The notes beneath the pieces were generated by a model. It saw only the letters and a program-made list of their open reading frames with translations, did not search any database and was not told the DNA's origin. From the NCBI RefSeq assembly GCF_000720635.1, contig NZ_JOCF01000008.1, positions 83,695 to 147,694 of the forward strand: a stretch of DNA of 64,000 nt, given 5' to 3'. Positions 17,512 through 26,960 of this stretch are shown here, piece by piece (positions within the stretch are counted from its first letter, which is position 1; the number at the start of each line of letters is the position of its first letter). The DNA comes from Streptomyces sp. NRRL WC-3742 (GTDB taxonomy: Bacteria; Actinomycetota; Actinomycetes; Streptomycetales; Streptomycetaceae). A program made the translations under genes and the position numbers.

Positions 17512-19562
17512 GCGCGCTCCTCGGTGGGCGGGATGCGGAGGACGGCCGCGCCGAGCGGGGCGAGGGTGAGGCCCGTGGCGGCGGTGCCGGTGAGCAGGTC
17601 CGTGCCGGGCCGGTCGAGGGCGACGTAGCGCTCGACGCTGCCGTGGTTGAGCAGGAACAGGTACTCGGTGCCGTCCGCCGCGCGCCGGCGCGTCGCCTCG
17701 ACGCCTGCGGGCAGGCCCGGCAGCTCGGCACCGACCCCGGCCTCGGCGAGGGGCAGGTCGAGCACCCGGCCGGTGTCGGCGGCGTCGAGGTGGCAGCTGA
17801 GGTACCAGGCGGTGCCGTCCCCGTGGCGGCGGCGGGTGACGGCGGGTCGGTTCGCGAGGGGACCGCTCGTGTAGTGGGCGATCGTTTCGGCGCCGTTCGT
17901 TTCGGTGTCGCTCGCTTCGGCGTCGCTCGTCTCGATCCACTCGCTCCAGCGCAGCGCGCTCAGCCCGACTCCGTCGAGGTCCAGCGCGGTGCTCTCCCCG
18001 TCCGGGATCGGCCAGGGCTCGTCGACGACGACGCCGAGCAGCTCCCGCAGCGGCCCGGGCTGGCCGCCGGGGTGGATGTGGTCGTGCCGGTCGGTGACGC
18101 CGCTGAACGGTCCGCAGACCAGGTGCCCACCGCCCCGGACGTACGCGTCGAGCCGGTCGGCGTCGGCAGTGTCCAGCAGGTAGAGGTTGGGCGCGAGCGC
18201 CAGCGGGTAGCGCGTCAGCTCGCCTCCGGGCGGGAGGAAGTCGACGGTGACGCCCCGCTCGTACAGCGCCGCGTACCAGGGCCGGAGGAGGTCCAGCCAG
18301 CGCATCCGGGCGGAGGGGTGGTCGTCGAGCTCGAGGGCCCACCAGCTGTCCCAGTCGAGCAGCACGGCGGCGCGCCCGCGCATCCGGCTGCCCGCGACCT
18401 CGCCGAGGCGGCGCAGCTCGGCGCCCAGGGCGACGGTCTCGCGCCAGCCCCGCCCGGCGGTGCCCCGGTGCGGCAGCATCGCGCTGTGGAACTTCTCGGC
18501 CCCGGCGACGGAGGCCCGCCACTGGAAGTGGAGCACGCCGTCCGCGCCGCGTGCGAGCGCCTGGAGCGACCAGAGCCGGTAAAGTCCCGGCGGCTTGGGC
18601 ACGTTGACCGGTCGCCAGCTGACGGCGGAGGGCGCCTGTTCCATGAGCAGCCAGGGCCGGCCGGCCTTGAGGGAGCGCATCAGGTCGTAGTTCATGGCGG
18701 CGTTGACGTGGGCGCGCGGGTCGGCCGGGTCGGGGTAGGCGTCGTCGGAGACGAAGTCCTCGTGCCGGCTCCACTCCCAGTAGTCGAGCGCCTTGAACAT
18801 CGACATGAAGTTGGTGGTGACGGGCACCCCGGGCGAGATCTCGTCGAGCGCGGCCTTCTCGGCGCGGTGCAGGGCGAGCAGCGCGTCGGAGCAGAAGCGC
18901 CGCCAGTCGAGCAGTTGGGTGGGGTTGACGGGCCCGGGCGCGGTGCGCGGCGGTTCGACCTGGTCGAAGGAGTTGTAGCGCTGGGACCAGAAGGCGGTGC
19001 CCCAGGAGCGGTTCAACTCCTCGACGGTGCCGTGCCGTTCGCGCAGCCAGCGCCGGAAGTCGGCGGCGGAGGCGGGGCAGAAGCACTCCTGCACGTGGTC
19101 GCCGTACTCGTTGTGGACGTGCCACAGGACGAGGGCCGGGTGGTGGCGGTAGCGGGTGGCCAGCGCCCGGGTGAGGCGTACGGCGGCGGCGCGGTAGGCG
19201 GTCGAGGAGGGGCAGTAGTGCTGGCGGGAGCCGAACTCCAGCCGTACGCCGTCCGCGGTGACGGGCAGCAGTTCGGGGTGGGCGCGTACCAGCCAGGCGG
19301 GGGGCGAGGCGGTGGCGGTGGCGAGGTCGACGGCGATGCCGTGGGCGTGGACGAGGTCGAGGAGGCGGTCGAGCCAGCCGAAGTCCCAGCTGTGGGCGGC
19401 TGGTTGGAGCCGCGCCCAGGAGAAGACGCCGACGGTGACGAGGTTGACGCCCGCCTCGGCCATCAGCTTCACGTCCTCGGCCCACACCTCCTCGCTCCAC
19501 TGCTCGGGGTTCCAGTCCCCGCCGTACAGCAGCCCCGGCACCCGGGTGAGGTTCATGGTCAT
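17508..19562 (-). CDS. GH42 beta-galactosidase
   Basis: The 684-aa product has the GH42 catalytic domain: YGGDWNPEQWSEEVW at the start, WHVHNEYGDH with the acid/base glutamate near residue 148, and WLLMEQAPSAVSWRP with the nucleophile near residue 305. The trimer and C-terminal beta domains follow. There is no signal peptide, so it acts in the cytoplasm on imported galactosides (or arabinosides). Starts and stops overlap both neighbours. The family is firm; the physiological substrate is not. Confidence 0.93.
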   Translation of the reverse strand: MTMNLTRVPGLLYGGDWNPEQWSEEVWAEDVKLMAEAGVNLVTVGVFSWARLQPAAHSWDFGWLDRLLDLVHAHGIAVDLATATASPPAWLVRAHPELLPVTADGVRLEFGSRQHYCPSSTAYRAAAVRLTRALATRYRHHPALVLWHVHNEYGDHVQECFCPASAADFRRWLRERHGTVEELNRSWGTAFWSQRYNSFDQVEPPRTAPGPVNPTQLLDWRRFCSDALLALHRAEKAALDEISPGVPVTTNFMSMFKALDYWEWSRHEDFVSDDAYPDPADPRAHVNAAMNYDLMRSLKAGRPWLLMEQAPSAVSWRPVNVPKPPGLYRLWSLQALARGADGVLHFQWRASVAGAEKFHSAMLPHRGTAGRGWRETVALGAELRRLGEVAGSRMRGRAAVLLDWDSWWALELDDHPSARMRWLDLLRPWYAALYERGVTVDFLPPGGELTRYPLALAPNLYLLDTADADRLDAYVRGGGHLVCGPFSGVTDRHDHIHPGGQPGPLRELLGVVVDEPWPIPDGESTALDLDGVGLSALRWSEWIETSDAEASDTETNGAETIAHYTSGPLANRPAVTRRRHGDGTAWYLSCHLDAADTGRVLDLPLAEAGVGAELPGLPAGVEATRRRAADGTEYLFLLNHGSVERYVALDRPGTDLLTGTAATGLTLAPLGAAVLRIPPTEERA

Positions 19563-20404
19563 CCCTTCAGCGCTCCGCCCAGGAGCCCGGAGACGAACTG
19601 CCGCTGGAAGAGCAGGAAGAGCAGCACCAGGGGCAGGGTGGCGAGCAGCGAGCCGAGCATCAGGCCGGAGTAGTCGACACGGGTCAGGCCGGTGAGGGTG
19701 TTCAGGGCGACCGGGACGGTGTACGTCTCCTGCTTGTTGAGCATCAGCAGCGGCCAGATGAAGCTGTTCCACTGCCCCATGAAGGTGAAGATCACCAGCG
19801 CTCCCAGCTGCGGCCGCACGCAGGGCAGGACGACCTGGTAGAAGGTGCGCAGCTCGCCGGAGCCGTCGATGCGGGCGGACTCGAGGAGTTCGTCGGGGAA
19901 GTCGAGGAAGCTCTGGCGCATCAGCAGGATGCCGAAGGAGTTGGCGAGGAAGGGCAGGATGACGGCCTGGTAGGTGTTGATCCAGCCGAGGTTGGCCATC
20001 ATCTGGAACAGCGGGACGAGCAGGACCTGCAACGGGATCATCATCGTGGCGAGGACGAGCCCCAGGAGCAGTCCGCGGCCGCGGAAGCGGTACTTGGCGA
20101 GCCCGTAGCCGCACATGGCGGAGAGCAGGGCGCTGAGCGCGGTGTAGACGACGGCGATGCCGAGGCTGTTGAGCATGACCCGGCCGAAGCCGATGGTCTC
20201 CTGGAGGTGTGCGAGGTTGCGCAGGAGTTCGCCGCCGGGCAGGAACGGTGGTGGGGAGTGGAAGAGTTCGGAGCTGCTGTGGGTGCCGGCGATCACCATC
20301 CAGGCGAAGGGCACCAGGCTGACGACGGCGCCTGCGGCGAGGACGGCGGTCACGGCGGCGCGGCCGATCCTGGCGGGCAGCGGACGGCGCGTCCGGGGCG
20401 TCAT
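19559..20404 (-). CDS. Sugar ABC transporter permease (MalG type)
   Basis: The 281-aa product has six transmembrane helices and the cytoplasmic EAA loop (ESARIDGSGELRTFYQVVLP) of carbohydrate-uptake CUT1 permeases. It pairs with the MalF-type permease upstream. No ATPase gene is present in the operon; Streptomyces CUT1 importers usually share the ATPase MsiK encoded elsewhere. Confidence 0.95.
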   Translation of the reverse strand: MTPRTRRPLPARIGRAAVTAVLAAGAVVSLVPFAWMVIAGTHSSSELFHSPPPFLPGGELLRNLAHLQETIGFGRVMLNSLGIAVVYTALSALLSAMCGYGLAKYRFRGRGLLLGLVLATMMIPLQVLLVPLFQMMANLGWINTYQAVILPFLANSFGILLMRQSFLDFPDELLESARIDGSGELRTFYQVVLPCVRPQLGALVIFTFMGQWNSFIWPLLMLNKQETYTVPVALNTLTGLTRVDYSGLMLGSLLATLPLVLLFLLFQRQFVSGLLGGALKG

Positions 20405-21333
20405 CGGCGTTCCCTTCCGTAGAGCCGGAACTGCAGCAGCGAGACGGCCGCGATGATCAGCACGACCACCCAGGCGATGGCGGCGGCGTATCCGAAGTCG
20501 AACTGCTGGAAGCCGACCTTGTAGAGGTAGACGACCGGGGTGAGGGTGGCGTCGCCGGGGCCGCCCCTGGTCAGCACGTAGTTCTCGTCGAAGAGTTGCA
20601 GGGTGCCGATGGTGGAGGTGATGACGCAGAAGAGCACCACCGGGCGCAGCTGCGGCAGGATGACGCCGGTGTGGGTGCGCAGCGGCCCGGCGCCGTCGAG
20701 GGCGGCGGCCTCGTACTGGTCGCGGCCGATGGCCTGGAGTCCGGCGAGCAGGATGACGGCGTTGTAACCGGTCCAGCGCCAGGTGACCGAGCCGACGACG
20801 GAGATCCGGGCCCAGGTGGGCGAGTTGAGCCAGTCGACGCCGCCGAGGCCGAGGGCGTGCAGCAGCTGGTTGGCGAGGCCGCCGTCGGTGCGCAGCAGGA
20901 CCTGGAAGACGACGGCGTAGGCGACGAGGGTGGTGACGGCGGGCAGGAAGAACACGGCCCGCCAGGTGGCGCGGAAGCGCAGCCAGGACTGGTTGAGCAG
21001 GACGGCGAGGACGAGGGCGAGGCCGATCATCACCGGTACCTGGACGGCAAGGATGAGTCCGGTGTTGACGAGGGAGTGCAGGAAGGCCGGGTCCTCGAGC
21101 AGGCGCCGGTACTGGTCGAGGCCGACGAAGACGTCGGCGCCGTCGCGGCGGGCGGTGAAGCTCTGGTAGAGGCTGGCGACCAGCGGATAGGCGAAGAAGG
21201 CGGTGAACAGGGCGGCGGCCGGGCCGGCGAAGATCCAGGCTGCGGTGTTCGGGGTGCGCCGTCGCCGGGCGGGTGCGGTGGCACGGGTGCGGGTGGCGGC
21301 GGGCTTGCGCAGGGAGGCTGGTGGGCTGGTCAC
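20401..21333 (-). CDS. Sugar ABC transporter permease (MalF type)
   Basis: The 310-aa product has six transmembrane helices and an EAA loop (YEAAALDGAGPLRTHTGV). It is the first permease of the CUT1 importer. GTG 21333 was chosen 9 nt after the binding-protein stop. Its stop overlaps the ATG of the MalG-type gene. Confidence 0.94.
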   Translation of the reverse strand: MTSPPASLRKPAATRTRATAPARRRRTPNTAAWIFAGPAAALFTAFFAYPLVASLYQSFTARRDGADVFVGLDQYRRLLEDPAFLHSLVNTGLILAVQVPVMIGLALVLAVLLNQSWLRFRATWRAVFFLPAVTTLVAYAVVFQVLLRTDGGLANQLLHALGLGGVDWLNSPTWARISVVGSVTWRWTGYNAVILLAGLQAIGRDQYEAAALDGAGPLRTHTGVILPQLRPVVLFCVITSTIGTLQLFDENYVLTRGGPGDATLTPVVYLYKVGFQQFDFGYAAAIAWVVVLIIAAVSLLQFRLYGRERR

Positions 21334-21342
21334 GTCGCTCGC

Positions 21343-22707
21343 CTACGCGGCCGTCTGGCGGCCGGTCGCGGTGGCGATCTGGCGGGCGGCGGAGCGCAGC
21401 GCGGTGCCGGGGTCGGCGCCGTTGTGCAGGACGGTGTTGACGGCGGTGGTGACGATGTCGCCGGCCTTGGTGTCGTCGGTGGTGCGCTCGATGACGGGGA
21501 TGGAGCGGGCGAGTTCGGCGAAGAGCTTCATGGCGGGCTGGTCGGCGTAGTAGGGCGCGGGCTGTTGGAAGTAGGGGTCGTCGAGGGCGGGGAGGTAGGC
21601 GGGGAAGAGTCCTTCGTTCTTCATCATCGAGACCTGGTTGGCCTTGTCGGCGAGGAGGAACTCGAGGAAGGCCCAGGCCAGTTCGGGGTTCTTGGTCTGG
21701 GAGGGCACGCACAGGGTGGAGCCGCCGCTGTTGGAGGTGCGGCAGCCGCCGGGGGTGAAGGCGGGCAGGGGGACGACGCCGTACTTGCCGCTGAGGTCGG
21801 CGAGGTCGCCGCTGAGGGTGCCGTCCCACCAGGCGGCGGTGGGGGTGGTGGACGCCTTGCCGTCGTGGGTGGCGGAGACGAGGCCGTCCCAGCCGTCCTC
21901 GAAGTCGACGAGGTCGTGGTCGACGAGCTGTCTGAGGAGGGTGAGGGCGCGTTCGGCGGCGGGGGTGGCGACGGCGACCTTGCCGTCGACGAACCAGCCC
22001 TGGCCGAGCTGTTGGAGCAGGAGGGAGAAGGTGCTGTCCTTCTTGGAGTCCAGGATGAGCAGCTTCTTGCCGGTGGCGGCCTTGAGCTTGGCGCCGGCGG
22101 TGACGTAGTCGTCCCAGGTGGCGAGGGTGGCGGGGTCGACGCCCGCCTGCTGGAAGTGGTCGCGGCGGTAGAAGAGGGCGCAGGGGCCGCTGTCCCAGGG
22201 CAGGGCGAAGACGCGGCCCTTGAAATCACTGACGGACCGCCAGATGGACTGGGGGTACTTGTCCTTGAGTCCGTCGGCGCGGCCGGTGAGGTCGACGAGG
22301 GCGCCGGGGAAGTTGCCGATGTAGCCGGGCACCTTGTGCGCTTCGAGGGTGAGGACGTCGGGCAGGCCGCTGCCGGCGCCGAGGCCGACGGTGATCTTGT
22401 CGTAGGCGTTCTCGTAGCCGATGTCCACGACCTCGATCGTGGTGCCGGGGTGAGCCTGTTCGAAGGTCCTGCCCAGGCGCTTCATGGCCTTGGCGGCGAC
22501 GTCCCAGGACCAGATGCTGATCTTCCCGGCGAGGGTGGCGCTCGCGCTCCCGCCGAGTTTCCTGGCGTCGGCGCCGCCGCTGCCGCCGGTGGCGCAGCCG
22601 GTCAACAGCAGGGCGCCGCCTGCGAGTCCGGCGGTGAGCAGGCTGCGCCGGGTGGGGGACGGCCCGTGGGTGCGGGGGAGATTTCCGAGCCGGGTTTTCG
22701 CTGACAT
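21343..22707 (-). CDS. Sugar-binding lipoprotein of the GH42 uptake operon
   Basis: The 454-aa product is a family-1 extracellular solute-binding protein. Its signal contains a twin arginine (TRRSLLTAGLAGG) followed by the lipobox LLLTGC with cysteine at residue 38, so it may be Tat-exported. It captures a glycoside for the two permeases. It is the first gene of the operon, read divergently from the gcvP-like operon. The ATG has a gggaggcaag site. Confidence 0.93.
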   Translation of the reverse strand: MSAKTRLGNLPRTHGPSPTRRSLLTAGLAGGALLLTGCATGGSGGADARKLGGSASATLAGKISIWSWDVAAKAMKRLGRTFEQAHPGTTIEVVDIGYENAYDKITVGLGAGSGLPDVLTLEAHKVPGYIGNFPGALVDLTGRADGLKDKYPQSIWRSVSDFKGRVFALPWDSGPCALFYRRDHFQQAGVDPATLATWDDYVTAGAKLKAATGKKLLILDSKKDSTFSLLLQQLGQGWFVDGKVAVATPAAERALTLLRQLVDHDLVDFEDGWDGLVSATHDGKASTTPTAAWWDGTLSGDLADLSGKYGVVPLPAFTPGGCRTSNSGGSTLCVPSQTKNPELAWAFLEFLLADKANQVSMMKNEGLFPAYLPALDDPYFQQPAPYYADQPAMKLFAELARSIPVIERTTDDTKAGDIVTTAVNTVLHNGADPGTALRSAARQIATATGRQTAA

Positions 22708-22733
22708 CTTGCCTCCCGACGAGTGAATGCCGA

Positions 22734-22756
22734 ATGCTGTATACAGAACTCAGCAT
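22734..22756. promoter_or_regulatory. Nested palindromic operator in the divergent intergenic region
   Basis: In the 95-bp gap between the binding-protein gene and the gcvP-like operon, ctgtatacag (22737-22746) is a perfect palindrome. It sits inside a second inverted repeat, atgctg (22734-22739) and cagcat (22751-22756). A TGTATACA core is typical of GntR-family operators; the GntR gene at 27791 at the end of the right-hand operon is the best candidate. Both operons could be controlled from this site. Confidence 0.6.
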
Positions 22757-22802
22757 GCACAGCGCCGTCAAGGTCTACGACTGAAATCGCGGAAGGTGCC
22801 CG

Positions 22803-24176
22803 ATGAGCGCACGCGTCCCCCGAACCCATCCGTACGTCCCCAACTCCGCGCCCGAGGTGAGGAAGGCGATGCTCGCCGAGGTCGGCGCGGGCAGCGTCGA
22901 GGAGTTCTACGCCGACATCCCCGCCGGGCTCAGGCTGGACCGGCCGCTGGACCTGCCCGAGCCGCTGCACTCGGAGGCCGAACTGGCCGCCCACCTGGAG
23001 GAGTTGCTCTCCCGCAACACGGCGGTGCCGCCCGGGCGCAGCTTCCTCGGCGCGGGCTGCTACCGCCACCACGTGCCCGCCGTGGTGGACGAGGTCGTCA
23101 ACCGCAGCGAGTTCCTGACCGCCTACGCGGGTGAGCCGTACGAGGACCACGGGCGCTTCCAGGCGCTGTGGGAGTACCAGTCGCTGATGGCCGAGCTGCT
23201 GGACGTCGAGGTGGTCAACGTGCCCACCTACGACGGCTTCCAGGCGGCCGCCACCGCGCTGCGGATGGCCGGACGGGCGACGGGCCGACGCCGGCTGCTG
23301 CTGGTCGGGGACATCGACCCGGACCGGCTCTCCCGCATCGGCGACTACGTGCGCGGCGTCCACGACCCGGAGCGGCTGCCCGCCGAACCGCAGGCCGTCC
23401 GGGCGGCGCTGGCGGGCGGTGACGTGGCCGCCGTGTACGCGCAGCTGACCGACCACAGCGGCCGGGTGGACCCGCAGCTGCCCGCCTACGTCGAACTCGC
23501 CCACGAGGCGGGGGCGTTGGCCGTGGTCCACGTCAACCCGATCAGCCTCGGCGTGCTCGCCCCGCCCGCCTCCCTCGGCGCCGACCTCACCTGCGGGGAC
23601 CTCCAGCCGCTCGGCATCCACCCGAGCTTCGGCGGCGGCAACGCGGGCTTCATCGCGAGCCACGACGACCCGCGCCTGGTCGCCGAGTACCCGAGCCGCC
23701 TGTTCGGCCTGGCGCCCACCGAGGTGCCCGGCGAGTACGGCTTCGGCGACGTCGCGTACGAGCGCACCTCCTTCGCCCTGCGCGAGGAGGGCAAGGAGTG
23801 GGTCGGCACCGCCGCCGCCCTGCACGGCATCGCCGCCGGGGTCTACCTCGCGCTGATGGGCCCGCACGGCATGCGCGAGATCGGCGAGACGATCCTCGCG
23901 AACACCGCCTACGCCCGCGCCCGCCTCGCCGAGGTGCCCGGTGTGGAGCTCGCCGACCCCGAGGCCGTCCACTTCGCGGACTTCACCCTGCGCTACACCG
24001 GCGCCCTCACCGCCGCCGAGATCAGCGCCGCCCTGCTGGAACGGGGCCTGCACGCCGGCACCCCGGCGGGCCAGGGGCGGACCGACGAGCGCGAGGGCCG
24101 CTACTGCGTCACCGAGCTGCACACCCGGGCCGACATCGAGAACCTCGCCACCGCTCTTGAGGAGATCGTGAAGTGA
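22803..24176 (+). CDS. gcvPA: Glycine dehydrogenase (decarboxylating) subunit 1-like protein (GcvPA type)
   Basis: The 457-aa product matches the alpha subunit of the two-part glycine decarboxylase. It starts HPYVPNSAPEVRKAMLAEVG and shows FLGAGCYRHHVPAVVDEV, FLTAYAGEPYEDHGRFQALW-like sequence and the GGNAGFIAS region near residue 280. In Streptomyces the housekeeping P-protein is normally one chain of about 960 aa with gcvT and gcvH close by; none of those is here. Stop and start overlap the next gene. The family is clear; whether glycine is the real substrate is not. Confidence 0.88.
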   Translation: MSARVPRTHPYVPNSAPEVRKAMLAEVGAGSVEEFYADIPAGLRLDRPLDLPEPLHSEAELAAHLEELLSRNTAVPPGRSFLGAGCYRHHVPAVVDEVVNRSEFLTAYAGEPYEDHGRFQALWEYQSLMAELLDVEVVNVPTYDGFQAAATALRMAGRATGRRRLLLVGDIDPDRLSRIGDYVRGVHDPERLPAEPQAVRAALAGGDVAAVYAQLTDHSGRVDPQLPAYVELAHEAGALAVVHVNPISLGVLAPPASLGADLTCGDLQPLGIHPSFGGGNAGFIASHDDPRLVAEYPSRLFGLAPTEVPGEYGFGDVAYERTSFALREEGKEWVGTAAALHGIAAGVYLALMGPHGMREIGETILANTAYARARLAEVPGVELADPEAVHFADFTLRYTGALTAAEISAALLERGLHAGTPAGQGRTDEREGRYCVTELHTRADIENLATALEEIVK

Positions 24177-25777
24177 CGAACCATCAGACTGCTGGCGCGG
24201 ACCCCGTCGACCCGAGGATCGCCGCGAAGCCGCCGCTGCGCCGCTTCCACCAGGCCCGCTGGGACGAGAAGCTGATCTTCGAGCTGGGCGCCCCCGGCGA
24301 GCGCGGCATCCTGCCGCCGCTGCCCGACCTGGCCGTCACCGCCGCCGTCGGCTCCCCCGCCGACCGGCTCCCGGCCGCCCTGCGCCGCAGCACCGCGCCC
24401 GGCCTGCCCGAACTCGGCCAGCAGCAGGTGCTGCGCCACTACCTGCGCCTGTCCCAGGAGAACCTGGGCGCCGACCTCAACGTGGACGTCGGCCAGGGCA
24501 CCTGCACCATGAAGTACAGCCCCAAGGTCAACGACACCTTCGTCCGCGACCGCCGGATCGCCTCCCTGCACCCCGCGCAGGACGCCTCCACCGTGCAGGG
24601 GGTGCTCGAACTCGCCCACCGCCTCGAGCAGATGCTCAAGGAGATCTCGGGCATGGACCGGGTGAGCCTCCAGCCCGGGGCCGGTTCCGCCGCGATCTGG
24701 ACCAACGTCTCCGTCATCCGCGCCCACCACGCGGCGCGCGGCGAACTGGAACAGCGCGACGAGATCATCACCACCGCCTTCTCCCACCCCTCCAACGCCG
24801 CCTGCGCCAAGACCGCCGGGTTCAAGGTCATCACCCTGCACCCCGACGCGGACGGCTACCCCGACATCGAGGCGCTGCGCGCCGCCGTCGGCCCACGCAC
24901 CGCCGCGCTGCTCATCACCAACCCGGAGGACACCGGCATCTACAACCCGCGCATCGGCGAGTTCGTCGAACTCGTGCACCGCGCGGGCGGGTTGTGCGCC
25001 TACGACCAGGCGAACGCCAACGGCATCCTCGGCATCACCCGGGCCCGCGAGGCCGGATTCGACCTGTGCCACTTCAACCTGCACAAGACCTTCTCCACCC
25101 CGCACGCCTGCGGCGGTCCGGCCGCCGGCGCCTGCGGCGTCACGGCCGAGCTGGCGCCCTACCTGCCGCGCCCCACCGTCGAGTTCGACGGCGAGCGCTA
25201 CCGCCTGGACGAGGGCGGGCCGCAGTCCGTCGGCAAGATCCGCCCCTACCTGGGCGTGGTGCCGAACCTGGTCCGCGCCTACGCCTGGATCATGGCGCTG
25301 GGCGCCGAGGGCCTGCGCGAGGTCGCCGAGACCGCCGTCCTCAACAACAACTACCTGCTGCACAAGGTGCGGCAGATCCGGGGCGTCTCCGTCCCCTACG
25401 CCGAGGGCCGCCCGCGCGTGGAGCAGGTGCGCTACAGCTGGGAGCGGCTCAACGAGGACACCGGGCTGCACAGCGAGGACCTCGGGTACCGGGCCGCCGA
25501 CTTCGGCACCCACTACTGGACGAGCCACCACCCGTACGTGGTGCCCGAGCCGATGACGCTGGAGCCCACCGAGTCCTACTCCCGCGCCGACCTCGACGAG
25601 TACGCCGCGATCCTCGCCGAGGTCGCCCGCGAGGCGTACGAGGAGCCGCAGACCGTCCGCACCGCGCCGCATAACTCGACGGTGCACCGCATCCGGCACG
25701 AACCGCTGGACGATCCGCAGGTGTGGGCGGTCAGCTGGCGCGCCTACCGCCGCAAGGTCCTCGGCGAGCGGCCGTGA
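24173..25777 (+). CDS. gcvPB: Glycine dehydrogenase (decarboxylating) subunit 2-like protein (GcvPB type)
   Basis: The 534-aa product carries the PLP site FNLHKTFSTPHACGG, with the Schiff-base lysine at residue 305. Other family marks are SLQPGAGSAAIWTN, DQANANGILGITR and TNPEDTGIYNP. Together with the upstream subunit it would bind PLP and decarboxylate an alpha-amino acid, passing an aminomethyl group to a lipoyl protein. The GTG of the next gene overlaps its stop. The C-terminal 30 residues are unlike the usual P-protein end. Confidence 0.88.
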   Translation: MTNHQTAGADPVDPRIAAKPPLRRFHQARWDEKLIFELGAPGERGILPPLPDLAVTAAVGSPADRLPAALRRSTAPGLPELGQQQVLRHYLRLSQENLGADLNVDVGQGTCTMKYSPKVNDTFVRDRRIASLHPAQDASTVQGVLELAHRLEQMLKEISGMDRVSLQPGAGSAAIWTNVSVIRAHHAARGELEQRDEIITTAFSHPSNAACAKTAGFKVITLHPDADGYPDIEALRAAVGPRTAALLITNPEDTGIYNPRIGEFVELVHRAGGLCAYDQANANGILGITRAREAGFDLCHFNLHKTFSTPHACGGPAAGACGVTAELAPYLPRPTVEFDGERYRLDEGGPQSVGKIRPYLGVVPNLVRAYAWIMALGAEGLREVAETAVLNNNYLLHKVRQIRGVSVPYAEGRPRVEQVRYSWERLNEDTGLHSEDLGYRAADFGTHYWTSHHPYVVPEPMTLEPTESYSRADLDEYAAILAEVAREAYEEPQTVRTAPHNSTVHRIRHEPLDDPQVWAVSWRAYRRKVLGERP

Positions 25778-26907
25778 CACCGCGGCCCCGCGTCGGGCTG
25801 GTGGTCAACCCGGTCGCCGGGCTCGGCGGCCGGGTCGGGCTCAAGGGCAGCGACGGCGCCGAGGCCCAGCGGCGGGCGCGCGAGCTCGGTGCTCGGCCGT
25901 CGGCTCCCCATCGCGCCGAACTGATGGTCCGTCAACTCTTGGTGCTCGTCCCCGAGGTGGAGCTGTTGACGGTCGGCGGTCCGATGGGTGTCGAGGGTGT
26001 CGGCCGGGTGGTGCACCGGCCGCACGGGGAGCCCACGAGCGCGGCCGACACCCGGGCGGCGGTGCGGGTGCTCGTCGAGGCGGGCGCGCAGCTGCTCCTG
26101 TTCTGCGGCGGCGACGGCACCGCCCGCGACGTCCTGGACGCGGTCGGCCCCGCGTCCGCCGTTCCCGTCCTCGGCATCCCCGCCGGGGTGAAGATGCACT
26201 CCGCCGTCTTCGCCGTGCACCCCCGCGCCGCCGCCGAGGTCGCCGCCGCCTGGGCGCGGGGGGCGGGAGTTCGGCTGGCCACCGCCGAGGTGGTCGACCG
26301 GGACGAGGAGGCGCTGCGGGCCGGACGGGTCGGCGCCCGCCTGTACGGGCACCTCACCGTCCCGGTGCTGCCCTCCCGCGTTCAGCAGCGCAAGACCGGA
26401 AGCTCGACGGCCGACCCTGCTTCACTCGCCGGGATCGCCGGGATCGCCGCCGAGATCGCCGACCGGGTCGGCCCCGGCGCCCTGCTCGTGCTCGGCCCCG
26501 GCACCACCACCCACGCCGTCGCCGCCGCCCTCGGCGTGCCCGACGCCAGCCTGACCGGCGTCGACGTGCTGCGCGTCAACGGCGACGGCACCGCCCGCCT
26601 CGACCTGCGCGACGCCCGCGCCGACCAACTGCTCGCCCTGCCGCACACCCCCTGGATCGCCCTCTCCCCCGTCGGCGGCCAGGGATTCCTCCTCGGCCGC
26701 GGCAACCAGCAGCTCTCCCCCGAACTGCTGCGCGCCGCAGGCCCCGAGCGCCTCCTCGTCCTCGCCACCGAGGCCAAACTCGCCGCCCTCGCCGGTCGCC
26801 CGCTGCTGCTGGACACCGGCGACCCCGCCCTGGACCGTGCCCTCTCCGGGCACACCCGGGTCATCACCGGCCGCCACGCGAGCGCCGTCTACCGCCTCAC
26901 CGACTGA
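25774..26907 (+). CDS. AcoX-like ATP-NAD kinase family protein
   Basis: The 377-aa product begins PRPRVGLVVNPVAGLGGRVG and has the nucleotide motif FCGGDGTARDVLDAVG near residue 110, then PVLGIPAGVKMHSAVF. This is the ATP-NAD/AcoX kinase family, related to NAD and diacylglycerol kinases. AcoX itself sits in acetoin operons but has no settled reaction. The C-terminal half is Ala/Leu-rich with a conserved-looking LALPHTPWIALSPVGGQGFL. It is translationally coupled to the GcvPB-like gene, so it probably acts in the same pathway. Confidence 0.8.
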   Translation: MTPRPRVGLVVNPVAGLGGRVGLKGSDGAEAQRRARELGARPSAPHRAELMVRQLLVLVPEVELLTVGGPMGVEGVGRVVHRPHGEPTSAADTRAAVRVLVEAGAQLLLFCGGDGTARDVLDAVGPASAVPVLGIPAGVKMHSAVFAVHPRAAAEVAAAWARGAGVRLATAEVVDRDEEALRAGRVGARLYGHLTVPVLPSRVQQRKTGSSTADPASLAGIAGIAAEIADRVGPGALLVLGPGTTTHAVAAALGVPDASLTGVDVLRVNGDGTARLDLRDARADQLLALPHTPWIALSPVGGQGFLLGRGNQQLSPELLRAAGPERLLVLATEAKLAALAGRPLLLDTGDPALDRALSGHTRVITGRHASAVYRLTD

Positions 26908-26960
26908 GCCGTACCGCCCGAGCCGTACCACCTGCCACCCCTTCCGCAGAGGAGTCCCCC